Source of the DNA: Flavobacteriaceae bacterium
GTDB lineage: Bacteria; Bacteroidota; Bacteroidia; Flavobacteriales; Flavobacteriaceae
DNA length: 48,271 bases
Assembly (NCBI GenBank): GCA_024763365.1
Contig: JANTFO010000004.1
Span: forward strand, 1-48,271
Direction: 5' to 3'
How positions within the stretch are numbered: position 1 is the stretch's first letter; each line of letters opens with the position of its first letter. Below, piece by piece: positions 9,197-17,370 of this stretch. A program made the translations under genes and the position numbers. Under the pieces are notes generated by a model, which did not search any database, was not told the origin of the DNA, and saw nothing but the letters and a program-made list of their open reading frames with translations.

Positions 9197-9935
9197 CCCT
9201 ACTTATAGATTTAAGTTGAATGCTTACCCCACTTACAGTCAGCAATGCTGCTGTTTCTGTTCGTAAACGTTGTGTCCCCAAAGATACAGGTTTGAAAGCA
9301 TTTTTTATGGCCATAGCTATTTCTTCTTTGGCAAAACCACCTTCTGGACCTATTAGTACCAATATATCACTTTTTGGTTTTAAAAGGTCAAAGAGATATT
9401 GATTGTTTTTTTCCTCATCTAATTGATCACAAACTGCTATATATTTATGTGATGTTTTTTTCACTTGATCTGATGTGATAAAATCAGAAAATGGTATCAT
9501 TTCCTGAATTGCAGGCATATGAAATTGCAAGGATTGTTTTAAAGCGCTGATACAAATTTTTTTCAACCTTTCGGGTTTTAGTTGTTTTCTTTCAGAGTGT
9601 TTCGTTTTTACAGGAATAATTTGATCAATGCCTATTTCAGTAGCTTTTTCTACCAGCCACTCCATACGATTCATGTTTTTGGTGGGTGCAATAGCAAGTC
9701 TTAGGAGGTAGTTTCTATTTAATTCTTTTTCTTCATAATGTATAATGTCAACTTCACATTTTTTATCAGAAATACTCGAAATTCTGGCTGTAAAAAGTAT
9801 CCCTTTTCCATTGGTAATATGGATATTATCGTCTACTTGTTTTCTTAAGACCCTAGAGATATGCCTACTTTCAGCTACATCAAAAATAAAATGAGAGGTC
9901 TCAACTCCAATAGTATCATTAAAGAAAAGTTGCAT
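9186..9935 (-). CDS. rsmE: 16S rRNA (uracil1498-N3)-methyltransferase
   Basis: 249 residues, usual length for RsmE, which methylates U1498 of 16S rRNA using S-adenosylmethionine. The N-terminal PUA-like part contains ESRHISRVLRKQVDD. The SPOUT domain shows LAIAPTKNMNRMEWLVEKATEIGI, the knot motifs LIGPEGGF (about 195-202) and SLGTQRLRTETAALLTVSG (about 218-236). Upstream the barrel protein ends five bases before this ATG and downstream the DUF4159 gene overlaps it, so it is the middle gene of a three-gene operon. Confidence 0.93.
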   Translation of the reverse strand: MQLFFNDTIGVETSHFIFDVAESRHISRVLRKQVDDNIHITNGKGILFTARISSISDKKCEVDIIHYEEKELNRNYLLRLAIAPTKNMNRMEWLVEKATEIGIDQIIPVKTKHSERKQLKPERLKKICISALKQSLQFHMPAIQEMIPFSDFITSDQVKKTSHKYIAVCDQLDEEKNNQYLFDLLKPKSDILVLIGPEGGFAKEEIAMAIKNAFKPVSLGTQRLRTETAALLTVSGVSIQLKSISRDEK

Positions 9936-9940
9936 ACAAG

Positions 9941-11041
9941 TTAGTTGTTATCTGAATTACGGCTTCTTCTACTTCTTCGTTTTCGGGGTTCTTTTGCAGT
10001 ATTATCCTCCTTATTTCTCCTTTTGGTTCCCTTTGTCTCGGTCGACTTAGAGCGGGTTCTTGACCTACGATAGTTTTTAACCCGGGGTGGTTTCCCACGG
10101 CGTTTGTTGCTTTTAAATATTCTTTTTAGGAATGGCTCTTTTTTGTATTCTATGTCATTACTTAAATCCTTTGAGGATTTACTTCTAATAAGTCTATCTT
10201 TATGATTATCAATACGATATGAAAGCCCAATATTAGCATACAAATTAAAATAGTCTAGTTGCAAATTGTTTCGGGCATGCAGATCTAATTGTAGGTCTTT
10301 ACTAAATAAATAGGCTACACCGCCTCCCAAGCTATAGTTCTTTGTGTATTTAGTATAGGTGCCTTGATGCTCCCCAAAAATTGAAAATTGGGGGGTTATG
10401 GCATAAGTAAGCGTGGTGATATATCCTAAACTTCTATTTTCATTGATAGTCAAATAATCTCCAACAACATTGGTGATTAATTTAAGGTCGTCTGAGAAAT
10501 CATTTTGAAGCAATAGGCTCGCTTTTGGGCTGATACTTGGTTTTTTATAGTCATGGCTAAGTAGATTAGTATTTAATCCGATATACAATCCCACCGAAGG
10601 TATCAATCTTTTCCAATCAAAAGCCATCTTGGCTTTCCAACTACGTATCTCCTTGGAAGGATCTTTATAAGTGGGCATGTAAAAAAGGTACTTCCCCCCA
10701 ATAGTTAAACTACTTATGCCACCTTTTATGCCATAATCATCTATAAGTAAATTCTGGGCAATTTTATCTTTTTGTAAAATCAGGTTGGCATTAATCTCCA
10801 ATTTTTCGGAAATGAAGCCTGTTCTAAAGAAAAGATCTGTTCCTAGAGATTTGTGTAATCTGAAAAATTCGGGATGATCGTCCTTCAAGTAAAAAATGCC
10901 ACTTTCAAATTGATAAACTTTACTACCTACTCCAAAAGGACTTTCGGAGAAGCCAGGCCTTTTTGAGTTGATGACTTCTGTATACTGAGCTGAAATTTTT
11001 AAGCTTAAGAACAGGATAAAAAAAGCAGTAAAAAATCGCAT
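9941..11041 (-). CDS. Outer-membrane barrel protein, phenol-degradation MetA-like family
   Basis: 366 residues. Signal peptide MRFFTAFFILFLSLKISAQ, then a strand-rich part starting with INSKRPGFSESPFGVGSKVYQFESG, which resembles the putative MetA-pathway of phenol degradation / transporter family (PF13557). Beta strands alternate up to about residue 285. The last 80 residues are very different: highly basic and Arg/Lys/Ser rich, with KRRGKPPRVKNYRRSRTR and a terminal RRSRRSRNSDNN. That tail is unlikely to be a barrel strand and may lie in the periplasm or bind nucleic acid, peptidoglycan or LPS. First gene of the unit with rsmE and DUF4159. Confidence 0.6.
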   Translation of the reverse strand: MRFFTAFFILFLSLKISAQYTEVINSKRPGFSESPFGVGSKVYQFESGIFYLKDDHPEFFRLHKSLGTDLFFRTGFISEKLEINANLILQKDKIAQNLLIDDYGIKGGISSLTIGGKYLFYMPTYKDPSKEIRSWKAKMAFDWKRLIPSVGLYIGLNTNLLSHDYKKPSISPKASLLLQNDFSDDLKLITNVVGDYLTINENRSLGYITTLTYAITPQFSIFGEHQGTYTKYTKNYSLGGGVAYLFSKDLQLDLHARNNLQLDYFNLYANIGLSYRIDNHKDRLIRSKSSKDLSNDIEYKKEPFLKRIFKSNKRRGKPPRVKNYRRSRTRSKSTETKGTKRRNKEDNTAKEPRKRRSRRSRNSDNN

Positions 11042-11057
11042 CTTATTTAGGTTTTCT

Positions 11058-11336
11058 TATGGTGGGTTCTAAAAATTCATTTCTTTCAAAAAACAAAAAT
11101 AAAGAATAAGATACAAGGCACAAATTTTTTGAAATAGCCATAGTTATTTCAATAAAATTTTAACGAAGTAGATTGTTTTTACTTTTTGTTCCATATTGGT
11201 TTTTAGAGCATTCCATATGTTGCTTTAAAAAATTTTATATTATCTTAATAGTGCTTCAATCCCGAAGCTTCGGGATTCATGGTCTATAAAATACTCTGAA
11301 AATTTTGATGCAAATGAATTTTTAGAACCCACCATA
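11058..11336. mobile_element. MITE-like element with perfect 25-bp inverted ends
   Basis: Bases 11058-11082 and 11312-11336 are perfect reverse complements (outer end TATGGTGGGTTCTAAAAATT, continuing five more bases). The outermost two bases are TA on both sides, so the unit may be a 275-bp element with 23-bp terminal repeats flanked by a TA target duplication, as for Tc1/mariner or IS630-derived MITEs. The interior is AT-rich, without an ORF, and contains the hairpin at 11258-11277. No transposase is present in the window. A large intergenic stem-loop is the alternative. Confidence 0.6.
11258..11277. repeat. 20-bp perfect palindrome carrying TCCCGA-N4-TCGGGA
   Basis: AATCCCGAAG followed by its exact reverse complement. 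The inner 16 bases (11260-11275) have the form TCCCGA-AGCT-TCGGGA, the same arms as the hairpins at 26571-26586 and 42023-42038. It lies inside the MITE-like element. Confidence 0.7.
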
Positions 11337-11365
11337 ATACAAAACTACAATTATTTTATGGTAAA

Positions 11366-11806
11366 TTACCACAAATCCGGCCTACGGATGGCTCCTCCCA
11401 AATGAGCTGTGTAAATAAATAGACCTAAACTAAGAATGACAAGGATAAACTGTAAGAAATATAGTGTTTTAACCGGATGTCCTTCTTCATTTTTTTGTAC
11501 ACGATTCATCAATCCTAAGAGTCCTGTTAATATGGCGGCAATGAAAGCAAATCGCCCCAGAAGCGCATGGTTTTCGATAAGTTCTTTATCAAAAGTTTGG
11601 CTTAAATTTTGAAGCCAATCTGCTGTCCCCGGCCCAGTAAAATAAGCTATAGAGGCTGTGATAGCCATAAGTATACTCAGGTAATCAAAATATTTTTTGT
11701 AAACTTCTTTTTGCGATAAAAGGCTTCTCAAACCGGTGTAGGCTACCAAAAAACTTAATACTACGGGAAGGTGAACAACGACAATATGTATATAGGCAGG
11801 ATTCAG
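11366..11806 (-). CDS. Small integral membrane protein, probable CTG start
   Basis: Open frame of 146 codons, with about four membrane helices: the N-terminal helix, SILMAITASIAYF, FAFIAAILTGLLGLM and FLQFILVILSLGLFIYTA, ending in a polar HLGGAIRRPDLW. The only non-CTG start, a TTG at 11749, would cut the first helix. The longer frame begins L-NPAYIHIVVVHLPVV, which looks like the MNPAxxH start of related flavobacterial membrane proteins, and its CTG overlaps the TGA of the upstream gene in the usual coupled arrangement (CTGA in place of ATGA). I therefore place the start at 11806; the TTG is the alternative. Function unknown; the His residues near the N-terminus and in YTAHLGG could bind a cofactor. 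Confidence 0.65.
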   Translation of the reverse strand: MNPAYIHIVVVHLPVVLSFLVAYTGLRSLLSQKEVYKKYFDYLSILMAITASIAYFTGPGTADWLQNLSQTFDKELIENHALLGRFAFIAAILTGLLGLMNRVQKNEEGHPVKTLYFLQFILVILSLGLFIYTAHLGGAIRRPDLW

Positions 11807-12666
11807 TTAGCTCCGGTTTTGATAGCTTCTGTTGGATCTATTCCCTGATCTATTTTATCATAATCCAGTGTAGAGCCGCCCATACTGTGTGGAATCAAAT
11901 ACACAATAGTCATCACAATGGCTGCTACTAATACAATGATGCGGCTTTTGGTTTCTTTTTTCTTTTGTTTGACACCAATCAGGATCAATGCGATCACCCA
12001 GGTGAGCCAAAGGATCAAGGTTTTGTTATCAGTAAAATCACCACCGTAAGGGAATCCTGTCCAATACTCTCCAAAAGCATGTTTTTGCACTATAGGGCCT
12101 AATACCATCCCTCCAATAGACATGCCTATAAGTGAGACGATCACCCATTTTCTCATATTCTCAGTTTGGAATAAAGCACTTAATCCGGCTCTAATGCCAA
12201 ATAATACAGCAAAGAACATAAAGAAAACATGCGGGATTAGTACTCCATTAGGAACCGGGTCTTTATATCTTAAAATGATGCTGTCATGACTTGATTCGGG
12301 AATACGAAAAGTTTTTTCGTCCAATTTTCCGGTGATGTAATATTCCATTTTCCCGGCTGCCGGTTGTACGGGTAAAGCTGCGATTAATTTCTCACCTTCC
12401 AACACAAATGGTAGATGATGGATGCTATCGTTTGTTTGGTAACGCTTGTAGTGTAAATCGGCTTGGAAATCTACATTCTGGATATTTGGTAAAGCAATAG
12501 GAGCACCCTCGGTAGTTTCGTGGGAACGTAATAGTTTGTATTTATAGGTTTCACCATTATTTTCAAATTTACCTTTAACCGGATAGGTAGGCCCGGTACT
12601 TCTTTGGTAAAAAATAGCTATTAGCATTAATAAAACGGACAGTACCCACAATAAAAATGATTTCAT
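11803..12666 (-). CDS. Conserved membrane protein of unknown function
   Basis: 287 residues from the ATG at 12666; a TTG 39 bases upstream is less likely because the ATG starts a normal signal-anchor (MKSFLLWVLSVLLMLIAIFY). An extracytoplasmic domain of about 125 residues follows (GPTYPVKGKFENNGETYKYKLLRS onward, strand-rich), then four to five helices (VFFMFFAVLFGIRAGL, WVIVSLIGMSIGGMVLG, LILWLTWVIALILIG, IIVLVAAIVMTIVYLIPHS). The C-terminus is short and outside or periplasmic. I do not recognise the family by name. It overlaps the next gene by four bases, so both are likely made together and may form one complex. Confidence 0.7.
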   Translation of the reverse strand: MKSFLLWVLSVLLMLIAIFYQRSTGPTYPVKGKFENNGETYKYKLLRSHETTEGAPIALPNIQNVDFQADLHYKRYQTNDSIHHLPFVLEGEKLIAALPVQPAAGKMEYYITGKLDEKTFRIPESSHDSIILRYKDPVPNGVLIPHVFFMFFAVLFGIRAGLSALFQTENMRKWVIVSLIGMSIGGMVLGPIVQKHAFGEYWTGFPYGGDFTDNKTLILWLTWVIALILIGVKQKKKETKSRIIVLVAAIVMTIVYLIPHSMGGSTLDYDKIDQGIDPTEAIKTGAN

Positions 12667-12716
12667 CTTAAAAATTCTAGTTAATGTGCTTAAATATGAC
12701 AGCAAATATATAAGAT

Positions 12717-12746
12717 TTTGTCAGATTTTATTTATGCTTATTTTTG
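12717..12746 (+). promoter_or_regulatory. Promoter of the OsmC gene
   Basis: TTTG at 12717-12720 and TATTTTTG at 12739-12746, separated by 18 bases, close to the TTTG-N19-TAnnTTTG layout of Bacteroidota sigma-A promoters. The predicted leader to the ATG at 12774 is about 20 bases. Confidence 0.6.
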
Positions 12747-12773
12747 CATCGATTTAAATTAAAACAGATAAAT

Positions 12774-13196
12774 ATGTCAACTAGTAAAGTAAAAGTGAGT
12801 TGGATGGATACCATGGCGTTTGAGGGTGAAGTGAATGGCCACAAAATAGTGATTGATGCAGATGAAAAAGTTGGTGGAAAAGACAGAGGCCCCAGGCCTA
12901 AACCCTTTATGTTGTTATCATTAGCCGGTTGTACTGCTATGGATGTGATATCAATTCTTAAAAAAATGCGGGTGGATGTCAAAGACTTTGACGTGTCGGT
13001 TTCCGGTGAATTAACAGATGATCACCCCAAGCAATTTACCAGTATGCACGTTACCTATGAGTTTTGGGGAAATGACCTGCCTATGGCTAAGTTGGAAAAA
13101 GCGGTTTCTCTATCTGAAGATCGTTATTGTGGGGTGAGTGCAGTTTACAAAAAAGTGGTGGAAGTTACTTCTGAGATAGTGGTGCATGAAGCATAG
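12774..13196 (+). CDS. OsmC/Ohr family protein
   Basis: 140 residues from the ATG at 12774; an upstream in-frame extension to 12744 would cover the promoter and is rejected. OsmC-family proteins reduce organic hydroperoxides with two cysteines. One is in LAGCTAMDVISILKKMRVDV and the second in SEDRYCGVSAVYKKV, the usual positions for the peroxidatic and resolving residues. The sequence follows the YhfA-like branch (GGKDRGPRPKPFMLLSLAGC). It stands alone with its own promoter and two hairpins downstream. Confidence 0.88.
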   Translation: MSTSKVKVSWMDTMAFEGEVNGHKIVIDADEKVGGKDRGPRPKPFMLLSLAGCTAMDVISILKKMRVDVKDFDVSVSGELTDDHPKQFTSMHVTYEFWGNDLPMAKLEKAVSLSEDRYCGVSAVYKKVVEVTSEIVVHEA

Positions 13197-13219
13197 AGCG
13201 AAACAGATCATTAAAAGAA

Positions 13220-13260
13220 CTTAAAAACCCAAAGGTTTTCGAAACCTTTGGGTTTTTAAG
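13220..13260. terminator. Bidirectional terminator between OsmC gene and TonB receptor
   Basis: Perfect 19-bp stem with a TCG loop. The arm reads CTTAAAAACCCAAAGGTTT and its reverse complement follows, so T-runs occur on either strand. It separates convergent genes and probably ends both the OsmC message and the carotenoid operon. Confidence 0.85.
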
Positions 13261-13288
13261 TTTTCCAAACAATATAAGTTTGGAAAAC
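13260..13288. terminator. Second hairpin of the tandem terminator
   Basis: Arms GTTTTCCAAAC and GTTTGGAAAAC are perfect reverse complements around a 7-nt loop, starting on the last base of the first hairpin. It is the first structure met by transcripts leaving the TonB receptor gene. Confidence 0.65.
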
Positions 13289-13304
13289 ATTATAATAGCT
13301 TTGT

Positions 13305-15716
13305 TTAAAAATCCACGGTAATACCAATAGAGGGTAATACATTCCCGCTTTCGTTTTCTATCAATTCGTATCGGTAGCTGTTAGGGTCTGACTCAGAAGG
13401 GAGTGGAAGGCCCTGTTCATCATAAATTACGCTGAAATAGGGAGGGTTTTCCACAACAGCAGCATAGACATTTTGCACATCGAGATAGAGATCCAATGCC
13501 CATTTGTTGAAGTACCATTTTTTATCAATTCTTAGATCCAGCCCATGGGTAGCTTTTAATCTTTCCGTATTAAGATTAGTGTAATCCAACACACCTTGTT
13601 GGTTTACATCCCAAACTGTTTTTAAAGCCGAGACCTGTGTGTTAAAAGGCGTAAAAGGAGCACCTCCCAAAAACCTGAATTTTAATCCTAACTCCCAGTC
13701 TTTACTGAATTTGTAGCCGCCTAACACATTAAAGATATGCCGGTTATCCCAAGCTGAAGCCACGTATTTATCATCATTGTTTTCAAATTCACTTCGCACA
13801 TAGGTATATGTGAAACTGCCAAAGATCTTTTTGGTCAGCTTTTGCGTACCTGATATTTCAAAACCATAACTGCGCCCTTTAGCATTAGAAATAACTTCCG
13901 TATTCCCAATCACCCCGTAATCACTACCTAGATTGGCCAAAGAAATGCCGTCTAAAACACTAAAGGGATATTGGTCATATTTCTTATAAAAACCTTCCAT
14001 TTTAAGTTGAAAATAATCGGTAGGTGTCCAACTATAGCCACTTACATATTGCCAAACATTGATATAGGTGACGTCATTTTCTTTATTGATCAAATTACCG
14101 TTATCATCTTTATAGCCAAGAACAGTATAGGCCGGTAATTGAAAGTAATTTCCAATACTCCCCGATAGTGTGTGTTGATTATTAAAATTATAGGATATTG
14201 CCAATCGGGGGGACAATTGTTCCAAAGGATTGGCCATCTTTGCCGAATAAGAGTTAAAATCGCTTCTCAGGCTAAGTGATACATCTAGCTTGTCTTTCAA
14301 AAAACTACGATTGACCTGTGCAAACAGTGCATATTTTTGTAAGCTCAATTCCGAGTCAATATTGACGTTGGTGATCAAATCGCCAATATTGATCTGTTGG
14401 AAAGTTTTGTTATTGTATTTTACATATTGCCAACCTAGACCCGTGTACCATTTCCAACGTCCGTCGGTATAGTGGTATTCATAACGCAATTTGTTCTCAA
14501 TTTCCTGTGATTGGTAGTCGAGTAATTTATTTTCTTCCGTTTCAATATTGTATCTGTATTTATTGGAAGTATTATTCAGCATGTTACGGCTCAAAACGGT
14601 TTGATGATACCCATGGGTAGTATTTCGTCTCCAATTGGCACCTATGGCATAGTTCCATTGTTCAAATTTGGGGATATTGTTTAGGATATAATTATTTCTT
14701 TTTAAGACAGCTTCATCTGTAACGCCCTCATTGACTTTTGTGTTGAGTTCAAAGTTGTCAATGGCTCCCAAGCCTATGATTTTCAACTGGTTTTTATCAT
14801 CAAATTGAAATTTATGGACATATTGAAAATCGTTGTAAATCGGTAAGAACGGAAGTTTCAGTTGCTCAAATAAAAATTGTAAATAAGAGCGTCTGGCAGA
14901 AAGTAGCATACCGGAGTTTTCACCTGTGGGTGTATCTATGGTCAGACCAAAATCAGAAGAACCAATGGTGATATTTCCGGAGAGTTTATCAGGATTGGCA
15001 TTCTTGGTATAAATATCCATTACTGAACTCAATGCATTTCCTCGGGATACAGGGAAAGCACCTGTATAAAAATTCACATTATTAATGAAGTTCACATTGA
15101 TCATACCTACCGGCCCGCCGGATGAGCCCTGCGTGGCAAAGTGGTTGATGTTGGGGATTTCTATCCCATCCATATAAAAGCGGTTTTCGCCGGGTGCTCC
15201 CCCTCGAACGATCAAATCATTTCTAAAGGCACTGGTCGTGGCTACACCGGGCAAATTCTGTATCACACTGGAAATATCACGGTTGGCACCGGGGCTACGC
15301 ATAATTTCTGTCACGCCAATACTGCTGGCACTCACCGGGCTTTCGGCTTTGCGTTGAAAAGCAGAAGTTTTGATGACTACTTCATCCAACTGGGCTAAAT
15401 TTTCTTTGAGATAAATGTCTAAATATTGACTTCTTATATTATTGATAGTCAGCTCGCTAAGCGTATAGGTTTGAAAACCTAAAAAACTCACTTGCAGGTT
15501 GTAGATGCCGGGTTTGATATTTTCTATGCTAAACTTTCCCTCCTTATCTGTAGTAGTATAATAATTGGTGTTTTGTAAGACTACATCAGCAAAAGCGAGT
15601 GGTTGGTTATCAGAAGCACTAAACACTGTCCCGGACAATTTACCGGTTTGGGAAAAAAGGTTTAAACCCAAAAAGAATAAGAATACAGTAGCTGACTTTA
15701 AAATTCTATTTTTCAT
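13305..15716 (-). CDS. TonB-dependent receptor with carboxypeptidase-like N-domain
   Basis: 803-residue outer-membrane importer. Signal peptide (to about residue 23, LFSQ), a CarboxypepD_reg-like domain (GKLSGTVFSASDNQPLAFADVVLQ, about 25-105), a plug domain with LPGVATTSAFRNDLIVRGGAPGENRFYMDGIEIP, then a barrel to the terminal aromatic-ended strand (SIGITVDF). No SusD partner is next to it. It starts three bases after the stop of the lycopene cyclase gene, so it appears to be the last gene of the carotenoid operon, an unusual companion. Its substrate is unknown; cobalamin, iron or a lipid-related compound are all only guesses. Confidence 0.9.
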   Translation of the reverse strand: MKNRILKSATVFLFFLGLNLFSQTGKLSGTVFSASDNQPLAFADVVLQNTNYYTTTDKEGKFSIENIKPGIYNLQVSFLGFQTYTLSELTINNIRSQYLDIYLKENLAQLDEVVIKTSAFQRKAESPVSASSIGVTEIMRSPGANRDISSVIQNLPGVATTSAFRNDLIVRGGAPGENRFYMDGIEIPNINHFATQGSSGGPVGMINVNFINNVNFYTGAFPVSRGNALSSVMDIYTKNANPDKLSGNITIGSSDFGLTIDTPTGENSGMLLSARRSYLQFLFEQLKLPFLPIYNDFQYVHKFQFDDKNQLKIIGLGAIDNFELNTKVNEGVTDEAVLKRNNYILNNIPKFEQWNYAIGANWRRNTTHGYHQTVLSRNMLNNTSNKYRYNIETEENKLLDYQSQEIENKLRYEYHYTDGRWKWYTGLGWQYVKYNNKTFQQINIGDLITNVNIDSELSLQKYALFAQVNRSFLKDKLDVSLSLRSDFNSYSAKMANPLEQLSPRLAISYNFNNQHTLSGSIGNYFQLPAYTVLGYKDDNGNLINKENDVTYINVWQYVSGYSWTPTDYFQLKMEGFYKKYDQYPFSVLDGISLANLGSDYGVIGNTEVISNAKGRSYGFEISGTQKLTKKIFGSFTYTYVRSEFENNDDKYVASAWDNRHIFNVLGGYKFSKDWELGLKFRFLGGAPFTPFNTQVSALKTVWDVNQQGVLDYTNLNTERLKATHGLDLRIDKKWYFNKWALDLYLDVQNVYAAVVENPPYFSVIYDEQGLPLPSESDPNSYRYELIENESGNVLPSIGITVDF

Positions 15717-15719
15717 AAA

Positions 15720-16415
15720 TTAATTATTTTTCCAATGAATTTGTGTAAAACGATCGATCAATAACAAACTCATTAACAACATACTAAAAGTATATCCAAA
15801 ATCTTCTGCCGGGATACTGATAAAACGCACACCTAAATTTTCAAGGTCATTGTACCAAACTACAGGTTCTGTTGTAAACATTCCGGTAAGCAAGCCATTG
15901 ACTAAGGTGAATGGAATCAAAATGATTAAAAAGGCGAGATAAAAGCGCCGCAGTATTTGTGGTTTGAAAATTAGTGCTATTAGTAGGATTATTAAAAAAG
16001 TTGAAAAATTGATCAAGGTATAAGCTTTATTATAATTGAGACCTACTAAGATTAGCACTCCAATAATGAGAAATATACTAATTAATTTCGTAAGCTTAAT
16101 CGAAATTAGCAAGTTGGGTTTAAAATATTGAAGTGAATAGTGTATGAACAGGCTGGCAAAGGGAATCAACCAGAAAAAAAGCCATTCTTCAATGGGTAAG
16201 TGTAAAATTTTAATACCGGAAATATATTTATCATTAAATCCCCAATAGCCATTTTTGGTAAAAAAAACATCCCATATCAGAAAATAACCAGCGGTGATAC
16301 TCATAGCTGCTAAAACTGGTTTCCACCATCTGATCAGCCTCATTTTGGGATGAAAACTGTAAAGAAACGGAATACTAAAAGATACTATAAGGGCAACAAG
16401 ATATGTGTATTTCAT
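15720..16415 (-). CDS. crtYcd: Lycopene cyclase (CrtYc/CrtYd-type fused membrane protein)
   Basis: 231 residues with about seven hydrophobic helices, the fused form of the two-part lycopene beta-cyclase of actinobacteria and Flavobacteriia. The PIEE motif at about 74-77 (LHLPIEEWLFFWLIPF) and FTKNGYWGFNDKYISG just before it are typical. The enzyme closes both ends of lycopene to give beta-carotene at the inner membrane. Its start overlaps the crtZ stop by four bases and its stop is three bases before the TonB receptor. Confidence 0.88.
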   Translation of the reverse strand: MKYTYLVALIVSFSIPFLYSFHPKMRLIRWWKPVLAAMSITAGYFLIWDVFFTKNGYWGFNDKYISGIKILHLPIEEWLFFWLIPFASLFIHYSLQYFKPNLLISIKLTKLISIFLIIGVLILVGLNYNKAYTLINFSTFLIILLIALIFKPQILRRFYLAFLIILIPFTLVNGLLTGMFTTEPVVWYNDLENLGVRFISIPAEDFGYTFSMLLMSLLLIDRFTQIHWKNN

Positions 16416-16885
16416 ACTGCTTTATTAACTTTTCTTTTTTCTCTAAAAAAACGTAAAGGAACCCATAGCATACCAAATGATTCCCCATCCTCTTTAGTTA
16501 AATATTTGTGGTGTACCTTATGACCTTTTCGCAGGGCATTTAAATACCAGTTGTCTATACCATCCAGCCATTTAAAACGCCTGTGTATCATAACATCATG
16601 AATGAGAAAATAGCCAATGCCATAAAATAAAATACCCAGACCAATAAAAAATTTGAAATTTAATGCAGGGTGAACACCATAATAAAACAGCAATATACTG
16701 GGTATGGCAAAAATGACAAAAAACAAATCGTTTTTCTCAAAAACCGAAGTGTATTTGGGTTGGTGATGGTCTTCGTGGAGATACCAAAGAAACCCATGCA
16801 TGACGTATTTATGTGTCAGCCAAGTAACACCTTCCATCAGGATAAATGTTACAAATGTGATAGCAATATAAAGTAAACTAGTCAT
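16412..16885 (-). CDS. crtZ: Beta-carotene hydroxylase, di-iron membrane type
   Basis: 157 residues of the fatty-acid hydroxylase superfamily. The histidine clusters that hold the di-iron site are all visible: H25/H30 (HKYVMH), H37/H40/H41 (HEDHH), H96/H101 (HDVMIH) and H122/H125/H126 (HKVHH). Hydrophobic helices surround them. CrtZ adds hydroxyl groups at C3 and C3' of beta-carotene to give zeaxanthin. It overlaps both neighbours by four bases, which points to translational coupling in the carotenoid operon. Confidence 0.9.
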   Translation of the reverse strand: MTSLLYIAITFVTFILMEGVTWLTHKYVMHGFLWYLHEDHHQPKYTSVFEKNDLFFVIFAIPSILLFYYGVHPALNFKFFIGLGILFYGIGYFLIHDVMIHRRFKWLDGIDNWYLNALRKGHKVHHKYLTKEDGESFGMLWVPLRFFREKRKVNKAV

Positions 16886-17370
16886 GATAAATCGTTTAAA
16901 TGTTTTGCTAAGGTAATTTTAATGTCCTTAATTTTCAACAAGTTTTTAAGCATCTTTTTTTTATGCTTATGAGTCGCTTCAGGATATTTTTTGATAAAAA
17001 AGTCCAGATCGCTTTTTTTGTTTTTATTAAATCCTAAAAAATTAGGTAATTGGTGTTGAAAAACCAACCTGATGTACCTGTATTCAATATTTTCTGGCTG
17101 TTTAGAACAAGCTTCGTTTACCAGTGCTTTTCCCTTTTTGAAAAATTTGTATTTCTGAAAAGGTGAACCTATATATTTTGATTTGTAAAAGTACAATGCA
17201 CCTTTATACAAGAGGGCTAAATCTGATTTTTTTTCATCTATTTTTTCCAGAAATACCATTGTCTCTTGCTCATCAATATAAGGGAACTCCAGCCTAAGTT
17301 TTTCCAGTTCTTGTGCTTGAGTTACAAGTAAGTTCAACAAAAATAATATGTACAGTGAAATTTTTATCAC
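16882..17370 (-). CDS. Unknown secreted helical protein in the carotenoid operon
   Basis: 162 residues. The first 20 form a signal peptide (MIKISLYILFLLNLLVTQAQ). The mature part is lysine-rich and mostly helical, with repeat-like helices (LALLYKGALYFYKSKYIG, KYKFFKKGKALVNEACSKQPENIEYRYIRLVFQ) that resemble TPR-like packing. I recognise no enzyme motif. Its stop overlaps the crtZ start and its start shares one base with the crtB stop, so it is firmly embedded between two carotenoid genes. A periplasmic role in pigment handling or enzyme assembly is possible but unproven. Confidence 0.7.
   Translation of the reverse strand: MIKISLYILFLLNLLVTQAQELEKLRLEFPYIDEQETMVFLEKIDEKKSDLALLYKGALYFYKSKYIGSPFQKYKFFKKGKALVNEACSKQPENIEYRYIRLVFQHQLPNFLGFNKNKKSDLDFFIKKYPEATHKHKKKMLKNLLKIKDIKITLAKHLNDLS

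Larger units (their letters stand above)
11042..11365. other. Gene-free region filled by an inverted-repeat element
   Basis: 324 bases between the barrel gene and the small membrane protein. Nearly all of it is the MITE-like element described separately. No ORF or clear promoter is seen in it; a perfect 20-bp palindrome lies at 11258-11277. Confidence 0.6.

Noticed and set aside
11042-11365. Insertion sequence with transposase
   Set aside because: No ORF of sufficient length or transposase motif between the inverted ends, so only a MITE-like unit is claimed.
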